Part shown: positions 31,060-38,321 of the stretch, one piece after another | Layout: each line of letters starts with the position of its first letter | How positions within the stretch are numbered: the stretch's first letter is position 1 | From: Alishewanella aestuarii B11 | GTDB taxonomy: Bacteria > Pseudomonadota > Gammaproteobacteria > Enterobacterales > Alteromonadaceae | Assembly: GCF_000280055.1 (NCBI RefSeq) | Contig: NZ_ALAB01000035.1 | Location: forward strand, 59,414-123,413 | Length of the DNA: 64,000 bases | Direction: 5' to 3' | The notes under the pieces: model-generated | Seen by the model: only the letters and a program-made list of their open reading frames with translations | The model's database searches: none | What the model was told of the DNA's origin: nothing | Made by a program: the position numbers and the translations under genes

Positions 31060-31851
31060 CTAACGTAATTCGAAAGCATCGGCATCCAGCTGCGCCGGAA
31101 ACTGCTGCCGGAACTGCTGTAACGCCGCCAGATCGGCCTCTGCATAAAGGATGCCGCTCTGCTCAGGCGCCAGCTCAGCCAGCGGCTGGCCCAGATAATC
31201 GACAATCAGGCTATCGCCGCGGTAATTAAGACCATTAGCATCCTGCCCCACCCGGTTGCAGCCAAACACATAGGCCTGATTTTCAATCGCTCTGGCCTGC
31301 AATAATAACCACCAGGCGCGGCTACGCGGCGCCGGCCAGTTTGCGACATAAATTATGGCATCATAATCGCCCAGGTTGCGGCTAAAAACCGGAAAGCGCA
31401 GGTCATAACAGACCTGCAGCAAGATGCGCCAGCCTTGCCAGTTAACAATAACCCGCTGCTGTCCGGCGGCATAAGCCTGATGCTCACCGGCCATGCGGAA
31501 TAAATGGCGTTTATCATAGGACTGTACCGCACCATCCGGGGTGACAAAATACAGCCGGTTTACATAGTGTCCGTCAGCGGTACGTACCGCCAGCGAGCCG
31601 GCAATGGCGCTTCGATAGTGCGCAGCCTGCTGCTTAAGCCAGCTTAGTGCCGGCCCGGGCTCGTACTCGGCAATACCGGCACTGTCCATACTAAAACCAC
31701 TGGCAAACATTTCCGGCAATACCAGCAAGTCTGCGGCCGGGGCGGCGGCCAGTTGCCGCGACAGCGCCTGCAGGTTAGCCGCAGTATCCTGCCATACCAG
31801 TTCGGTTTGCAGCATCGCCACCCTTAGCTTGGGTGCCATCACAGTCGGCAT
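31060..31851 (-). CDS. Nitrilase-family amidohydrolase, probable omega-amidase (YafV type)
   Basis: The 263-residue protein starts at ATG 31849-31851, with an excellent GGAGGTG. The nitrilase catalytic triad is visible: Glu in VLPEMFASGF, Lys in YDKRHLFRM and Cys in LLQVCYDLRFPVF. YafV-like enzymes hydrolyse 2-oxoglutaramate and related omega-amides. Its gene overlaps the end of the aminotransferase gene by 13 nt; a glutamine-dependent MtnE reaction makes 2-oxoglutaramate, which this enzyme would clear, so the pairing makes sense. Confidence 0.9.
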   Translation of the reverse strand: MPTVMAPKLRVAMLQTELVWQDTAANLQALSRQLAAAPAADLLVLPEMFASGFSMDSAGIAEYEPGPALSWLKQQAAHYRSAIAGSLAVRTADGHYVNRLYFVTPDGAVQSYDKRHLFRMAGEHQAYAAGQQRVIVNWQGWRILLQVCYDLRFPVFSRNLGDYDAIIYVANWPAPRSRAWWLLLQARAIENQAYVFGCNRVGQDANGLNYRGDSLIVDYLGQPLAELAPEQSGILYAEADLAALQQFRQQFPAQLDADAFELR

Positions 31852-32987
31852 AACACCTCCGCGGCCTGAGCCAGGGTGGTATCCTGCTTGGCAAAACACA
31901 GCCGGATTATCCGTGCATTGGACCCATGCTGATAAAATACCGACAGCGGGATCGCCGCCACTTTATGCTCGATGGTCAGATAACGGCAAAAACTCAGGTC
32001 ATCCAGCTCTGGCGCAATGGCGCTATAGTCCAGCAGCTGAAAATAAGTACCCTGACAAGGTAATAAGCTGAACCGACTACCGCTTAACGCCTGCCGGAAC
32101 TGATCGCGCTTGTGCTGGTAAAACCCCGCCAGCTCGGTCACCTGCTGCGGCTGTTCGCGCAGCATCTCGGCGATCGCATATTGCGCCGGCGTAAAACTGG
32201 AGAAGGTGACATACTGATGAATTTTCCGAAACTCTGTCATCAGCCCAGCTGGCGCCACCGCATAACCGAGTTTCCAGCCGGTAACATGAAAGGTTTTACC
32301 AAAGGATGACACGATAACCGAGCGTGCCGCCAATTCCGCATAACAATTCGCGCTCAGCCGCGGTGCCGCATCGTACACCATATGCTCGTAAACTTCGTCA
32401 CTAAGACAATACAGGCCATGCTGGGCAACCAAGTGCTGCAAGGCCAGCCAGTCTGCATGGCTAAATACCATTCCGGTTGGATTATGCGGGCTATTGACGA
32501 TAATCAACTTAGTACGCGGCGTGAGCCGTGTCGCCACCTGCTGCCAGTCAACCCGATAATCCGGCGCCTCTAAACGCAGATGCACCGGTACACCACCGGC
32601 TAACTGAATGGCCGGGCTATAGCTGTCGTATGCCGGGTCAAACAGGAGCACCTCGTCCCCCGGCTGCACCAGCATCTGGATCGCGACAAATAAGGCTTCA
32701 GTGGCGCCGCTGGTGACGGTGATCTCACGGCTCTCATCCAGAACTCGGCCATAACAGCGTGCGGTCAGGGCCGCAATTTGCTGCAGTAACAAGGGAACAC
32801 CCGGCATCGGCGCATATTGGTTTAAGCCAGCGCTACTGTGCCTGGCCAGCGCGGCCAAAAGCTGGCTATCGGCAGCAAAATCGGGAAAACCCTGCGATAA
32901 ATTAATGGCTTGCTGCTCTGCCGCTAACTGCGACATCTGACTGAAGATGGTGGTGCCCACCGCGGGTAACTTGGAAACTATCGACAT
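31839..32987 (-). CDS. Methionine (KMTB) aminotransferase, MtnE/YbdL type
   Basis: The 382-residue class I/II PLP aminotransferase begins MSIVSKLPAVGTTIFSQMS like E. coli YbdL. Key sites are NQYAPMPG, NSPHNPTG, SDEVYEHMVYD and the PLP lysine in SSFGKTFHVTGWKLGY. It would transaminate 2-oxo-4-methylthiobutyrate to methionine, the last step of methionine salvage, preferring glutamine as donor. It is divergent from mtnBCD. The start is chosen by homology; the ribosome binding site is poor, and further Met codons lie 12 and 22 codons upstream. Confidence 0.9.
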   Translation of the reverse strand: MSIVSKLPAVGTTIFSQMSQLAAEQQAINLSQGFPDFAADSQLLAALARHSSAGLNQYAPMPGVPLLLQQIAALTARCYGRVLDESREITVTSGATEALFVAIQMLVQPGDEVLLFDPAYDSYSPAIQLAGGVPVHLRLEAPDYRVDWQQVATRLTPRTKLIIVNSPHNPTGMVFSHADWLALQHLVAQHGLYCLSDEVYEHMVYDAAPRLSANCYAELAARSVIVSSFGKTFHVTGWKLGYAVAPAGLMTEFRKIHQYVTFSSFTPAQYAIAEMLREQPQQVTELAGFYQHKRDQFRQALSGSRFSLLPCQGTYFQLLDYSAIAPELDDLSFCRYLTIEHKVAAIPLSVFYQHGSNARIIRLCFAKQDTTLAQAAEVLCRL

Positions 32988-33047
32988 AAGGGCTGAAAAA
33001 GTTGCGAAAACCGGCATCAATGCTATCATTTGGCAGGTTTCAAGTAT

Positions 33048-33079
33048 AGACATCTAAACGCTCAAGCGTATAAACGCCT
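33048..33079. promoter_or_regulatory. Candidate MetJ operator between mtnE-type gene and mtnB
   Basis: Four adjacent 8-mers start at 33048: AGACATCT (7 of 8 match to the met box AGACGTCT), AAACGCTC (4 of 8), AAGCGTAT (5 of 8) and AAACGCCT (6 of 8). MetJ binds tandem met boxes. The site lies in the 165-nt divergent gap of the methionine salvage genes. It is a weak match overall. Confidence 0.35.
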
Positions 33080-33152
33080 TGGCGGTTAAAAATATTTAGC
33101 CGCGTCAGGCAACGAATAGCGACGAATCGCAGCGAATAACCAGGTCAGTAGC

Positions 33153-33794
33153 ATGAATAATACAGCCCATGTGCATCAGATTAACCCGAACGCCATTGCG
33201 CTCTGCAGCCTTGGCCGCTGGATCGCCAGCCGGCATTGGGTGCCCGCCACCGGCGGTAACTTCTCCATTCGTCAGAGCGAAAACAGCGCTCTGGTCACCG
33301 CCTCCGGCAAAGATAAAGGCGAACTCAGCCCGCAAGATCTGCTACCGGTAAGCTGGCAGGATGAGCAACTATCCAGCCCACACGGTACACCGTCAGCAGA
33401 GACGGCCTTGCACGCCGAATTGTACCGGCTGGATCCGGCCATTAAAGCAGTACTGCATACCCACTCAGTACATGCCACGGTATTTTCGCGTCTGGTGCAG
33501 GCCGACAGCTATCTGTTTAGCGGCTACGAGATGCAAAAAGCCATCACCGGCATTAAAAGTCACCAGCAGTTATTGCCACTGGCGGTATTTGATAATACAC
33601 AGGATATCCCGGCCCTGGCGAAACAGCTACGCCAACGCTGGCAGCAAAAACCCTTGCCGTTTGCACTGCTGGTGCGCGGCCATGGTCTTTATGCCTGGGG
33701 CCATAGCCTGGAGCAGGCAAAAAGGCATTTGGAGGGTTGGGAATTTCTTATACACTGCGAACTGGAACGTATTAAATTAACAGGCTTACCGTGA
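33153..33794 (+). CDS. mtnB: Methylthioribulose-1-phosphate dehydratase
   Basis: The 213-residue class II aldolase/adducin family protein has ATGGNFSIR near the start, PSAETALHAELY (Glu) and the zinc-binding HTHSVHATVFSR, plus a third His in RGHGLYAWG. It dehydrates methylthioribulose 1-phosphate in methionine salvage. Its stop overlaps mtnC by 4 nt. Confidence 0.96.
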   Translation: MNNTAHVHQINPNAIALCSLGRWIASRHWVPATGGNFSIRQSENSALVTASGKDKGELSPQDLLPVSWQDEQLSSPHGTPSAETALHAELYRLDPAIKAVLHTHSVHATVFSRLVQADSYLFSGYEMQKAITGIKSHQQLLPLAVFDNTQDIPALAKQLRQRWQQKPLPFALLVRGHGLYAWGHSLEQAKRHLEGWEFLIHCELERIKLTGLP

Positions 33795-34468
33795 ACTACC
33801 GCGCCATTATTACCGATATTGAAGGCACCACCAGCCGCATCAGCTTTGTCACTGACATCTTGTTTCCGTACGCCAAAGCGCATTTACCGGCCTTTATTCA
33901 GCGTGAGCAACAGCAGCCGGCCGTGGCAGCAGAACTGGATGCCATCCGGCGCCTGCTGGGCCAGCCGGCCGCCAGCACCGACGACTGTATTGCCGCCCTG
34001 CTGGACTGGATCGCTGCCGATAAAAAACTGACACCGCTAAAAACCCTGCAAGGCATGGTTTGGCAGCATGGTTATCAGCAAGGCCATTTTCAGGGCCATA
34101 TTTATCCGGATGCCGCCGCGCAACTGCGCCACTGGCAACAGCAGGGCATCCAACTTTATGTTTACAGCTCTGGCTCAGTGCAGGCGCAACAGCTGCTGTT
34201 CCAGTACAGCGAGGCCGGTGATCTGCGGTCGCTGTTCAGCGGCTACTTTGATACCCGCATTGGCGCTAAGCAGGAGATTGCCAGCTATGCGGCTATCCTG
34301 CAGCATTTGCAGCTGCCGCCCAATCAGGTGCTGTTTTTATCCGATGTCCCGGCCGAGCTCGACGCCGCCGCCAAGCTTGGCATTGCCACAGTGCAACTGA
34401 TCCGGGAGCAGCAAGCGCCCAGCCAACACCAGCGGGCCGAAAATTTTTATCAGATTGAGGTGCAATAA
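33791..34468 (+). CDS. mtnC: Enolase-phosphatase E1
   Basis: The 225-residue HAD-family enzyme has the nucleophile motif ITDIEGTTSRISFV, where Glu follows the usual Asp-x pattern of E1, and SSGSVQAQ and FLSDVPAELDAA as later HAD motifs. It carries out both enolisation and dephosphorylation to give acireductone. It overlaps mtnB by 4 nt and precedes mtnD by 15 nt. Confidence 0.96.
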   Translation: MNYRAIITDIEGTTSRISFVTDILFPYAKAHLPAFIQREQQQPAVAAELDAIRRLLGQPAASTDDCIAALLDWIAADKKLTPLKTLQGMVWQHGYQQGHFQGHIYPDAAAQLRHWQQQGIQLYVYSSGSVQAQQLLFQYSEAGDLRSLFSGYFDTRIGAKQEIASYAAILQHLQLPPNQVLFLSDVPAELDAAAKLGIATVQLIREQQAPSQHQRAENFYQIEVQ

Positions 34469-34483
34469 GAGGTGGAAAGTTAG

Positions 34484-35026
34484 ATGAGCCGTTTACAAAT
34501 CTTCGACCTGAGCCAGCCCCAGCAAGCGCGATTTAGCAGTAGCGACGCCGCTGAGATCGCCGCGAAATTGCAGCAACAGGGCATTCGCTTTGAACAATGG
34601 CAAGCCGCAGCGCCAGTCAGCGCCAGCAGCAGTAGCGAACAGGTGCTGTTAGCCTATGCCGCCGATATCAGCCGACTAAAAGCAGAGCAAGGCTATCAGA
34701 CCGTGGACGTGATTTCGCTACACCCGGCGCATCCGGATAAGGACGCGCTGCGGCAGAAGTTTCTGGATGAGCATATCCATAGCGAAGATGAAGTGCGGTT
34801 TTTTGTCCGTGGTCGGGGCTTGTTCTGCCTGCATTTAGGTGAGCAGGTCTATCAGGTGTTGTGCCAGCAGAATGATCTGATCAGTGTGCCGGCCAATACC
34901 CCGCATTGGTTTGATATGGGCAGCGCCCCGGATTTTACCGCTATCCGGTTGTTTAATAACCCGGCTGGTTGGGTAGCGCACTTTACCGGCACCACTCTGG
35001 CCCGACAATTTCCGCTGCTAGATTAG
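34484..35026 (+). CDS. mtnD: Acireductone dioxygenase
   Basis: The 180-residue cupin has the metal site DEHIHSEDEVRFFVRG (His-x-His-x4-Glu) and a later His in NTPHWFDMG. With iron it cleaves acireductone to the oxoacid precursor of methionine and formate; with nickel it gives an off-pathway product. It is the third gene of mtnBCD. Confidence 0.96.
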   Translation: MSRLQIFDLSQPQQARFSSSDAAEIAAKLQQQGIRFEQWQAAAPVSASSSSEQVLLAYAADISRLKAEQGYQTVDVISLHPAHPDKDALRQKFLDEHIHSEDEVRFFVRGRGLFCLHLGEQVYQVLCQQNDLISVPANTPHWFDMGSAPDFTAIRLFNNPAGWVAHFTGTTLARQFPLLD

Positions 35027-35045
35027 GCGATAAGCCGCTACCAGA

Positions 35046-35081
35046 CACCATTTTGCCGCAGTAAGATGCTGCAAAATGGTG
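35046..35081 (+). repeat. Stem-loop after mtnD
   Basis: CACCATTTTGC (35046-35056) is a perfect 11-bp inverted repeat of GCAAAATGGTG (35071-35081), with a 14-nt loop. It lies 20 nt after the mtnD stop and may protect or end the mtnBCD transcript, but no T run follows. Confidence 0.6.
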
Positions 35082-35221
35082 CAACACTGATAAAAGGGCT
35101 AGATAAGCAAGCTTAACCAACTGAAAGTAAATCAGTTTTAATTATGGTTTAGCTCTTGCAGTAATTTTGTCATACTAGTTTCCTATACTTCGCGTTGATG
35201 CTGATACCCGGGTAAGTTGAT

Positions 35222-36127
35222 ATGTCTTTGCAAACACCGCTGCGAGGCTTGCGCTGTTTCTGCGTTGCCGCAGAATGCCTTAGCTTTAAAGAAACGGCGA
35301 AACAGCTGTACCTGACGCCGTCTGCGGTAAGTCATCAGATCAAACAGCTGGAAGATAACCTAAACCTGAGTTTATTTGAGCGCAAAACCCGTGCTATTGA
35401 ATTAACCGAAAGCGGTAAACAGTTTTATCACGCCATTAAGCCGCTGCTGGAGCAACTGAGCCAAACCATTAACCAGTTTAGCCAGGTAGAGCGCACCAAA
35501 GAAGTCAGTATCTCGATGCCGGAGTTCTTTGCCAGTGAGCTCTTTGTCCCGCGCTTGCGCGGCTGGTCAGAGCAATATCCGAATATTAACCTAACGCTGG
35601 AAACGGTGAAATCGCGGCGCGACAGCCCAAAATATACCGATGTGTCGGTGGTGCTATCCGGCAAAAAGCCGCAGGATGTGCTGTCTTACGATCTGTTCCC
35701 CATTAGCTATATCCCGGCCTGTAACCCCAGTTTGTTTCAAAAGCTGCATGGCAAAGGCTACCGGGTGCTGGAGAAAACACCGCTGATCCTGCATCAAGCG
35801 CGGCCCACAGCCTGGCACCAATGGGCAGAGCGGGTCGGTTATCATCAGTTTCAACCAAAACAAATTATTCAACTGGACAGTATGTTTAGCGTAGCCCGGG
35901 CAGCGCAGCAAGGTCTGGGAGTGGCGCTGATCCCGATGCCGATCAGCCATGCCTGGTTTAGCAGCGGCGCCCTGGTCAAGCTGTTTGAACAGGATTTACT
36001 AAGCCGCGACCGTTACTATCTGGTGCAGCATAATGAGGATCCGGAGCGGCCGGAAATTAAGCTGTTAATAGACTGGGTACTGCAAAGCTTTAATACCCCG
36101 GAAGTAGCGCTGCAACCCGCGAGCTAA
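35222..36127 (+). CDS. LysR-type transcriptional regulator (GcvA-like)
   Basis: The 301-residue protein has the N-terminal helix-turn-helix of GcvA/AmpR-type LysR regulators (FKETAKQLYLTPSAVSHQIKQLE, partly: LTPSAVSHQIK) and a periplasmic-binding-protein-like effector domain. The target is not known. It is co-directional with mtnBCD but separated by 195 nt and a stem-loop. It marks the left edge of the accessory island. Confidence 0.9.
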   Translation: MSLQTPLRGLRCFCVAAECLSFKETAKQLYLTPSAVSHQIKQLEDNLNLSLFERKTRAIELTESGKQFYHAIKPLLEQLSQTINQFSQVERTKEVSISMPEFFASELFVPRLRGWSEQYPNINLTLETVKSRRDSPKYTDVSVVLSGKKPQDVLSYDLFPISYIPACNPSLFQKLHGKGYRVLEKTPLILHQARPTAWHQWAERVGYHQFQPKQIIQLDSMFSVARAAQQGLGVALIPMPISHAWFSSGALVKLFEQDLLSRDRYYLVQHNEDPERPEIKLLIDWVLQSFNTPEVALQPAS

Positions 36128-36211
36128 CGGCATTTTCCGCCACTTTTCACTGAAGCAAAGTTCCGCCTCCATAGATGAATTTTTTTAACCTGTCAGGTGT
36201 TTTTTTATCGT

Positions 36212-36240
36212 TTGTACTGCTGTTTGGTACGGCTTATAGT
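36212..36240 (+). promoter_or_regulatory. Sigma70 promoter driving the candidate sRNA
   Basis: TTGTAC (36212-36217) and TATAGT (36235-36240) are separated by exactly 17 nt. There is no downstream start codon with a good ribosome binding site before the terminator at 36321, so the transcript would be non-coding. Confidence 0.6.
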
Positions 36241-36246
36241 TAACCC

Positions 36247-36349
36247 GTGTTCGAGATTCGAATACAGCGGTTAAAGTTGTTGAAGGGTGTAACCTACCCT
36301 TACCTGTCTACCTTGTCTTAGCCCGATTGAATAAATCGGGCCTTTTTTT
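36247..36349 (+). ncRNA. Candidate small RNA, about 100 nt
   Basis: The predicted transcript begins about 7 nt after the -10 box and ends at the T run after 36342. It would form three stems: TTCGA/TCGAA (36250-36262), AAGGGT/ACCCTT (36283-36301) and the terminator hairpin. Between the second stem and terminator is an unpaired pyrimidine-rich stretch (ACCTGTCTACCTTGTCTTA) that could be a target-pairing or Hfq region. I do not recognise a known family. Confidence 0.5.
36321..36349 (+). terminator. Intrinsic terminator
   Basis: GCCCGATT (36321-36328) pairs with AATCGGGC (36334-36341) around a 5-nt loop, followed by C and seven T. It is the strongest terminator of the region and lies about 195 nt after the LysR gene. 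Confidence 0.88.
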
Positions 36350-36513
36350 GTCTGCTAGCACCGCAAACCGGCTTTATTGTTGCAAGGCTCACTGCCCTGC
36401 GCCTTTGTCTTTTTCAGCACTGGACCATCATCGACAAATGCACTAGTAGCCGACTTTGAGCAACTTGAGCGATATTGGCACAAATCAAAAATTTAAATTA
36501 GACCAACTGCATT

Positions 36514-36656
36514 TCCTAAAAATAGGATATTAATACCATTTTAATAACAAAAGTGGGATTATAGTACCAGAATTCCTGAGTCAACGTTGCCAAATCACCA
36601 GGGTTGGACTATATTCCCATTAATGGCTGAGTGATGGGAATATAGTCCTATTAGGA
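36514..36656 (+). promoter_or_regulatory. HipB-type operator region upstream of hipBA
   Basis: GGACTATATTCCCAT (36606-36620) is a perfect 15-bp inverted repeat of ATGGGAATATAGTCC (36634-36648), spacer 13 nt. A related half site GGGATTATAGTACC lies near 36553-36566. Smaller palindromes TCCTA-AAAA-TAGGA (36514-36527) and TCCTA-T-TAGGA (36646-36656) flank it. This is consistent with autoregulation by the XRE antitoxin. Confidence 0.7.
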
Positions 36657-36662
36657 TAATCT

Positions 36663-36968
36663 ATGGCTAAGCGTGATTTACATAACATTCTTTTTCCCAA
36701 GCAGCGAAAAATTCTGGCTCATTTTGGTGAAGACTTGCTGTTAGCAATGAAACGTCGAGGTTTTACCAAAAAACTGTTGTGCGAACGGACTGGCTTTGAT
36801 CACAAAACCGTGAATAAAGTCTTTGCCGGTGACCCAGGTGTTGCTATTGGTACTTATTTGAAAGTTATGGCAGTTTTGGGCATGGAAAGTAATTTTGAAG
36901 ATATGGCGGCTCGCGACGAAGTGGGTATCAAGCTGCAAAACTTAAAATTACTGGAAGGTTCTAAATGA
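36663..36968 (+). CDS. HipB-like XRE-family antitoxin
   Basis: The 101-residue protein has a central helix-turn-helix (RGFTKKLLCERTGFDHKTVNKVF, partly: ERTGFDHKTVNKVF). It overlaps the following hipA gene by 4 nt (ATGA), the usual arrangement of a toxin-antitoxin operon with the antitoxin first. It should bind the palindromes upstream and neutralise HipA. Confidence 0.85.
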   Translation: MAKRDLHNILFPKQRKILAHFGEDLLLAMKRRGFTKKLLCERTGFDHKTVNKVFAGDPGVAIGTYLKVMAVLGMESNFEDMAARDEVGIKLQNLKLLEGSK

Positions 36969-38215
36969 GCCGTGAAGTAGTCGAAGTGTATGCTGATTGG
37001 TATCCAATTCAGGAGCCCCTGTTAGTTGGTCAACTTGCCTACAGTGACTCAAGCCGTGGCGGTGTATTTAGCTTTGCATACGAGAAAGCATTTTTAACGT
37101 CAGCCTATCGTTTGCAAATTGATCCGATGCTGATACTACATGCAGGACAACTCTACAATGACCAGGCTGACAAAAACTTCCGAGCATTTTTGGATTCATC
37201 CCCCGATCGTTGGGGGCGCATTTTGATGCAGCGCCGCGCGGCTATTGAAGCTCGAAAAGGCTTAAGGGCAACAAGTCGATTAAACGAATTGGATTATTTA
37301 CTTGGAGTGCATGACTCTTACCGAATGGGAGGGCTCAGATTTAAACGAACTGGCAGTATTGATTTCTTAGATAATAATGCAGATTTTGCAGCACCGCCTA
37401 TGGCGTCACTGCGTGAGTTGGAGTACGCCGCTTTACAGATTGAAAAAGACGATAACATAGACACGGATGACTATTATCGCTGGTTGAAAATGCTGATTGC
37501 GCCAGGTTCATCTTTAGGTGGTGCCAGACCTAAAGCGTGTGTAACCGATGATAATCATCATTTATGGATCGCGAAATTTCCCAACTTAAATGACACACAC
37601 GATGTGGGAGCATGGGAAATGCTCTGTTATGAGTTAGCGATAGCAGCGGGCGTTGAGATGTTTCCAAGCGAGATCAGGAAATTTTCATCACACCACCACA
37701 CTTTTTTGACCAAACGCTTCGACCGCCAAGGTAAACAACGCCTGCATTTCTCATCTGCGATGACCCAACTTCAATACTACGATGGTGAAAAATCTCAAGG
37801 AGCAAGTTACCTAGAAATTGCAGAGTTCCTCTGCACACAGGGAGCACAAACAGAAGCGGATTTAGCGCAATTGTGGCGTCGTATCATCTTTAATATTGCT
37901 GTGTCTAATACCGATGATCACCTGCGTAACCATGGCTTTTTACTGACAAAAAATGGCTGGAAGTTGTCACCTGCTTACGACTTAAACCCTATCGTTGGCA
38001 AAAGCGGCCTTCATCTGAATATCACTGAAACCGATAATGCCTTAAATTATCAGTTAGCCTTTGAGGTAAAAGAGCTTTTTCGACTTTCTCAAAACCAGGC
38101 AACGCAAATTTACGATGAGGTGTTAGCTGCGGTTAATCATTGGAAAATCGTTGCTAAGCGTTTGGGTATCAGTCGTGCTGAGCAAGCGATAAAGGCCGCT
38201 GCATTTAATCTTTAA
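36965..38215 (+). CDS. HipA-family serine/threonine kinase toxin
   Basis: The 416-residue protein has the full HipA layout: N-terminal subdomain (about 1-100), SSLGGARPKACV phosphate loop, a nucleotide-binding Lys in HLWIAKFP, catalytic NTDDHLRNHGF (Asp317 and Asn322) and YDLNP. All key residues are present, so the toxin looks active. E. coli HipA phosphorylates GltX and causes persistence; this protein's target is unknown. The AT-rich composition differs from the neighbouring genes. Confidence 0.9.
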   Translation: MSREVVEVYADWYPIQEPLLVGQLAYSDSSRGGVFSFAYEKAFLTSAYRLQIDPMLILHAGQLYNDQADKNFRAFLDSSPDRWGRILMQRRAAIEARKGLRATSRLNELDYLLGVHDSYRMGGLRFKRTGSIDFLDNNADFAAPPMASLRELEYAALQIEKDDNIDTDDYYRWLKMLIAPGSSLGGARPKACVTDDNHHLWIAKFPNLNDTHDVGAWEMLCYELAIAAGVEMFPSEIRKFSSHHHTFLTKRFDRQGKQRLHFSSAMTQLQYYDGEKSQGASYLEIAEFLCTQGAQTEADLAQLWRRIIFNIAVSNTDDHLRNHGFLLTKNGWKLSPAYDLNPIVGKSGLHLNITETDNALNYQLAFEVKELFRLSQNQATQIYDEVLAAVNHWKIVAKRLGISRAEQAIKAAAFNL

Positions 38216-38321
38216 GATTAAGTGCAGAGCGACCCCAAAACTATAACCGTTATCTGCAGTCACCTCTAAGCAATCGCACTCCTTATATTTAGGAAGGCTA
38301 TCAAACTGATAAGACAAGCTA

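Larger units (their letters stand above)
36128..36662. other. 535-nt intergenic region: candidate sRNA, then hipBA control region
   Basis: No protein gene is seen. The left part holds a promoter, structured segment and terminator at 36212-36349, described separately. The right part, from about 36470, is clearly AT-richer and holds the hip operators. A sharp change of composition at about 36470 suggests that the hipBA segment came from elsewhere. Confidence 0.6.

Noticed and set aside
36247..36275. GTTCGAGATTCGAA resembles a tRNA T-arm
   Set aside because: No acceptor stem, anticodon arm or D-arm could be fitted around it; the stem fits better as the first hairpin of the candidate sRNA.
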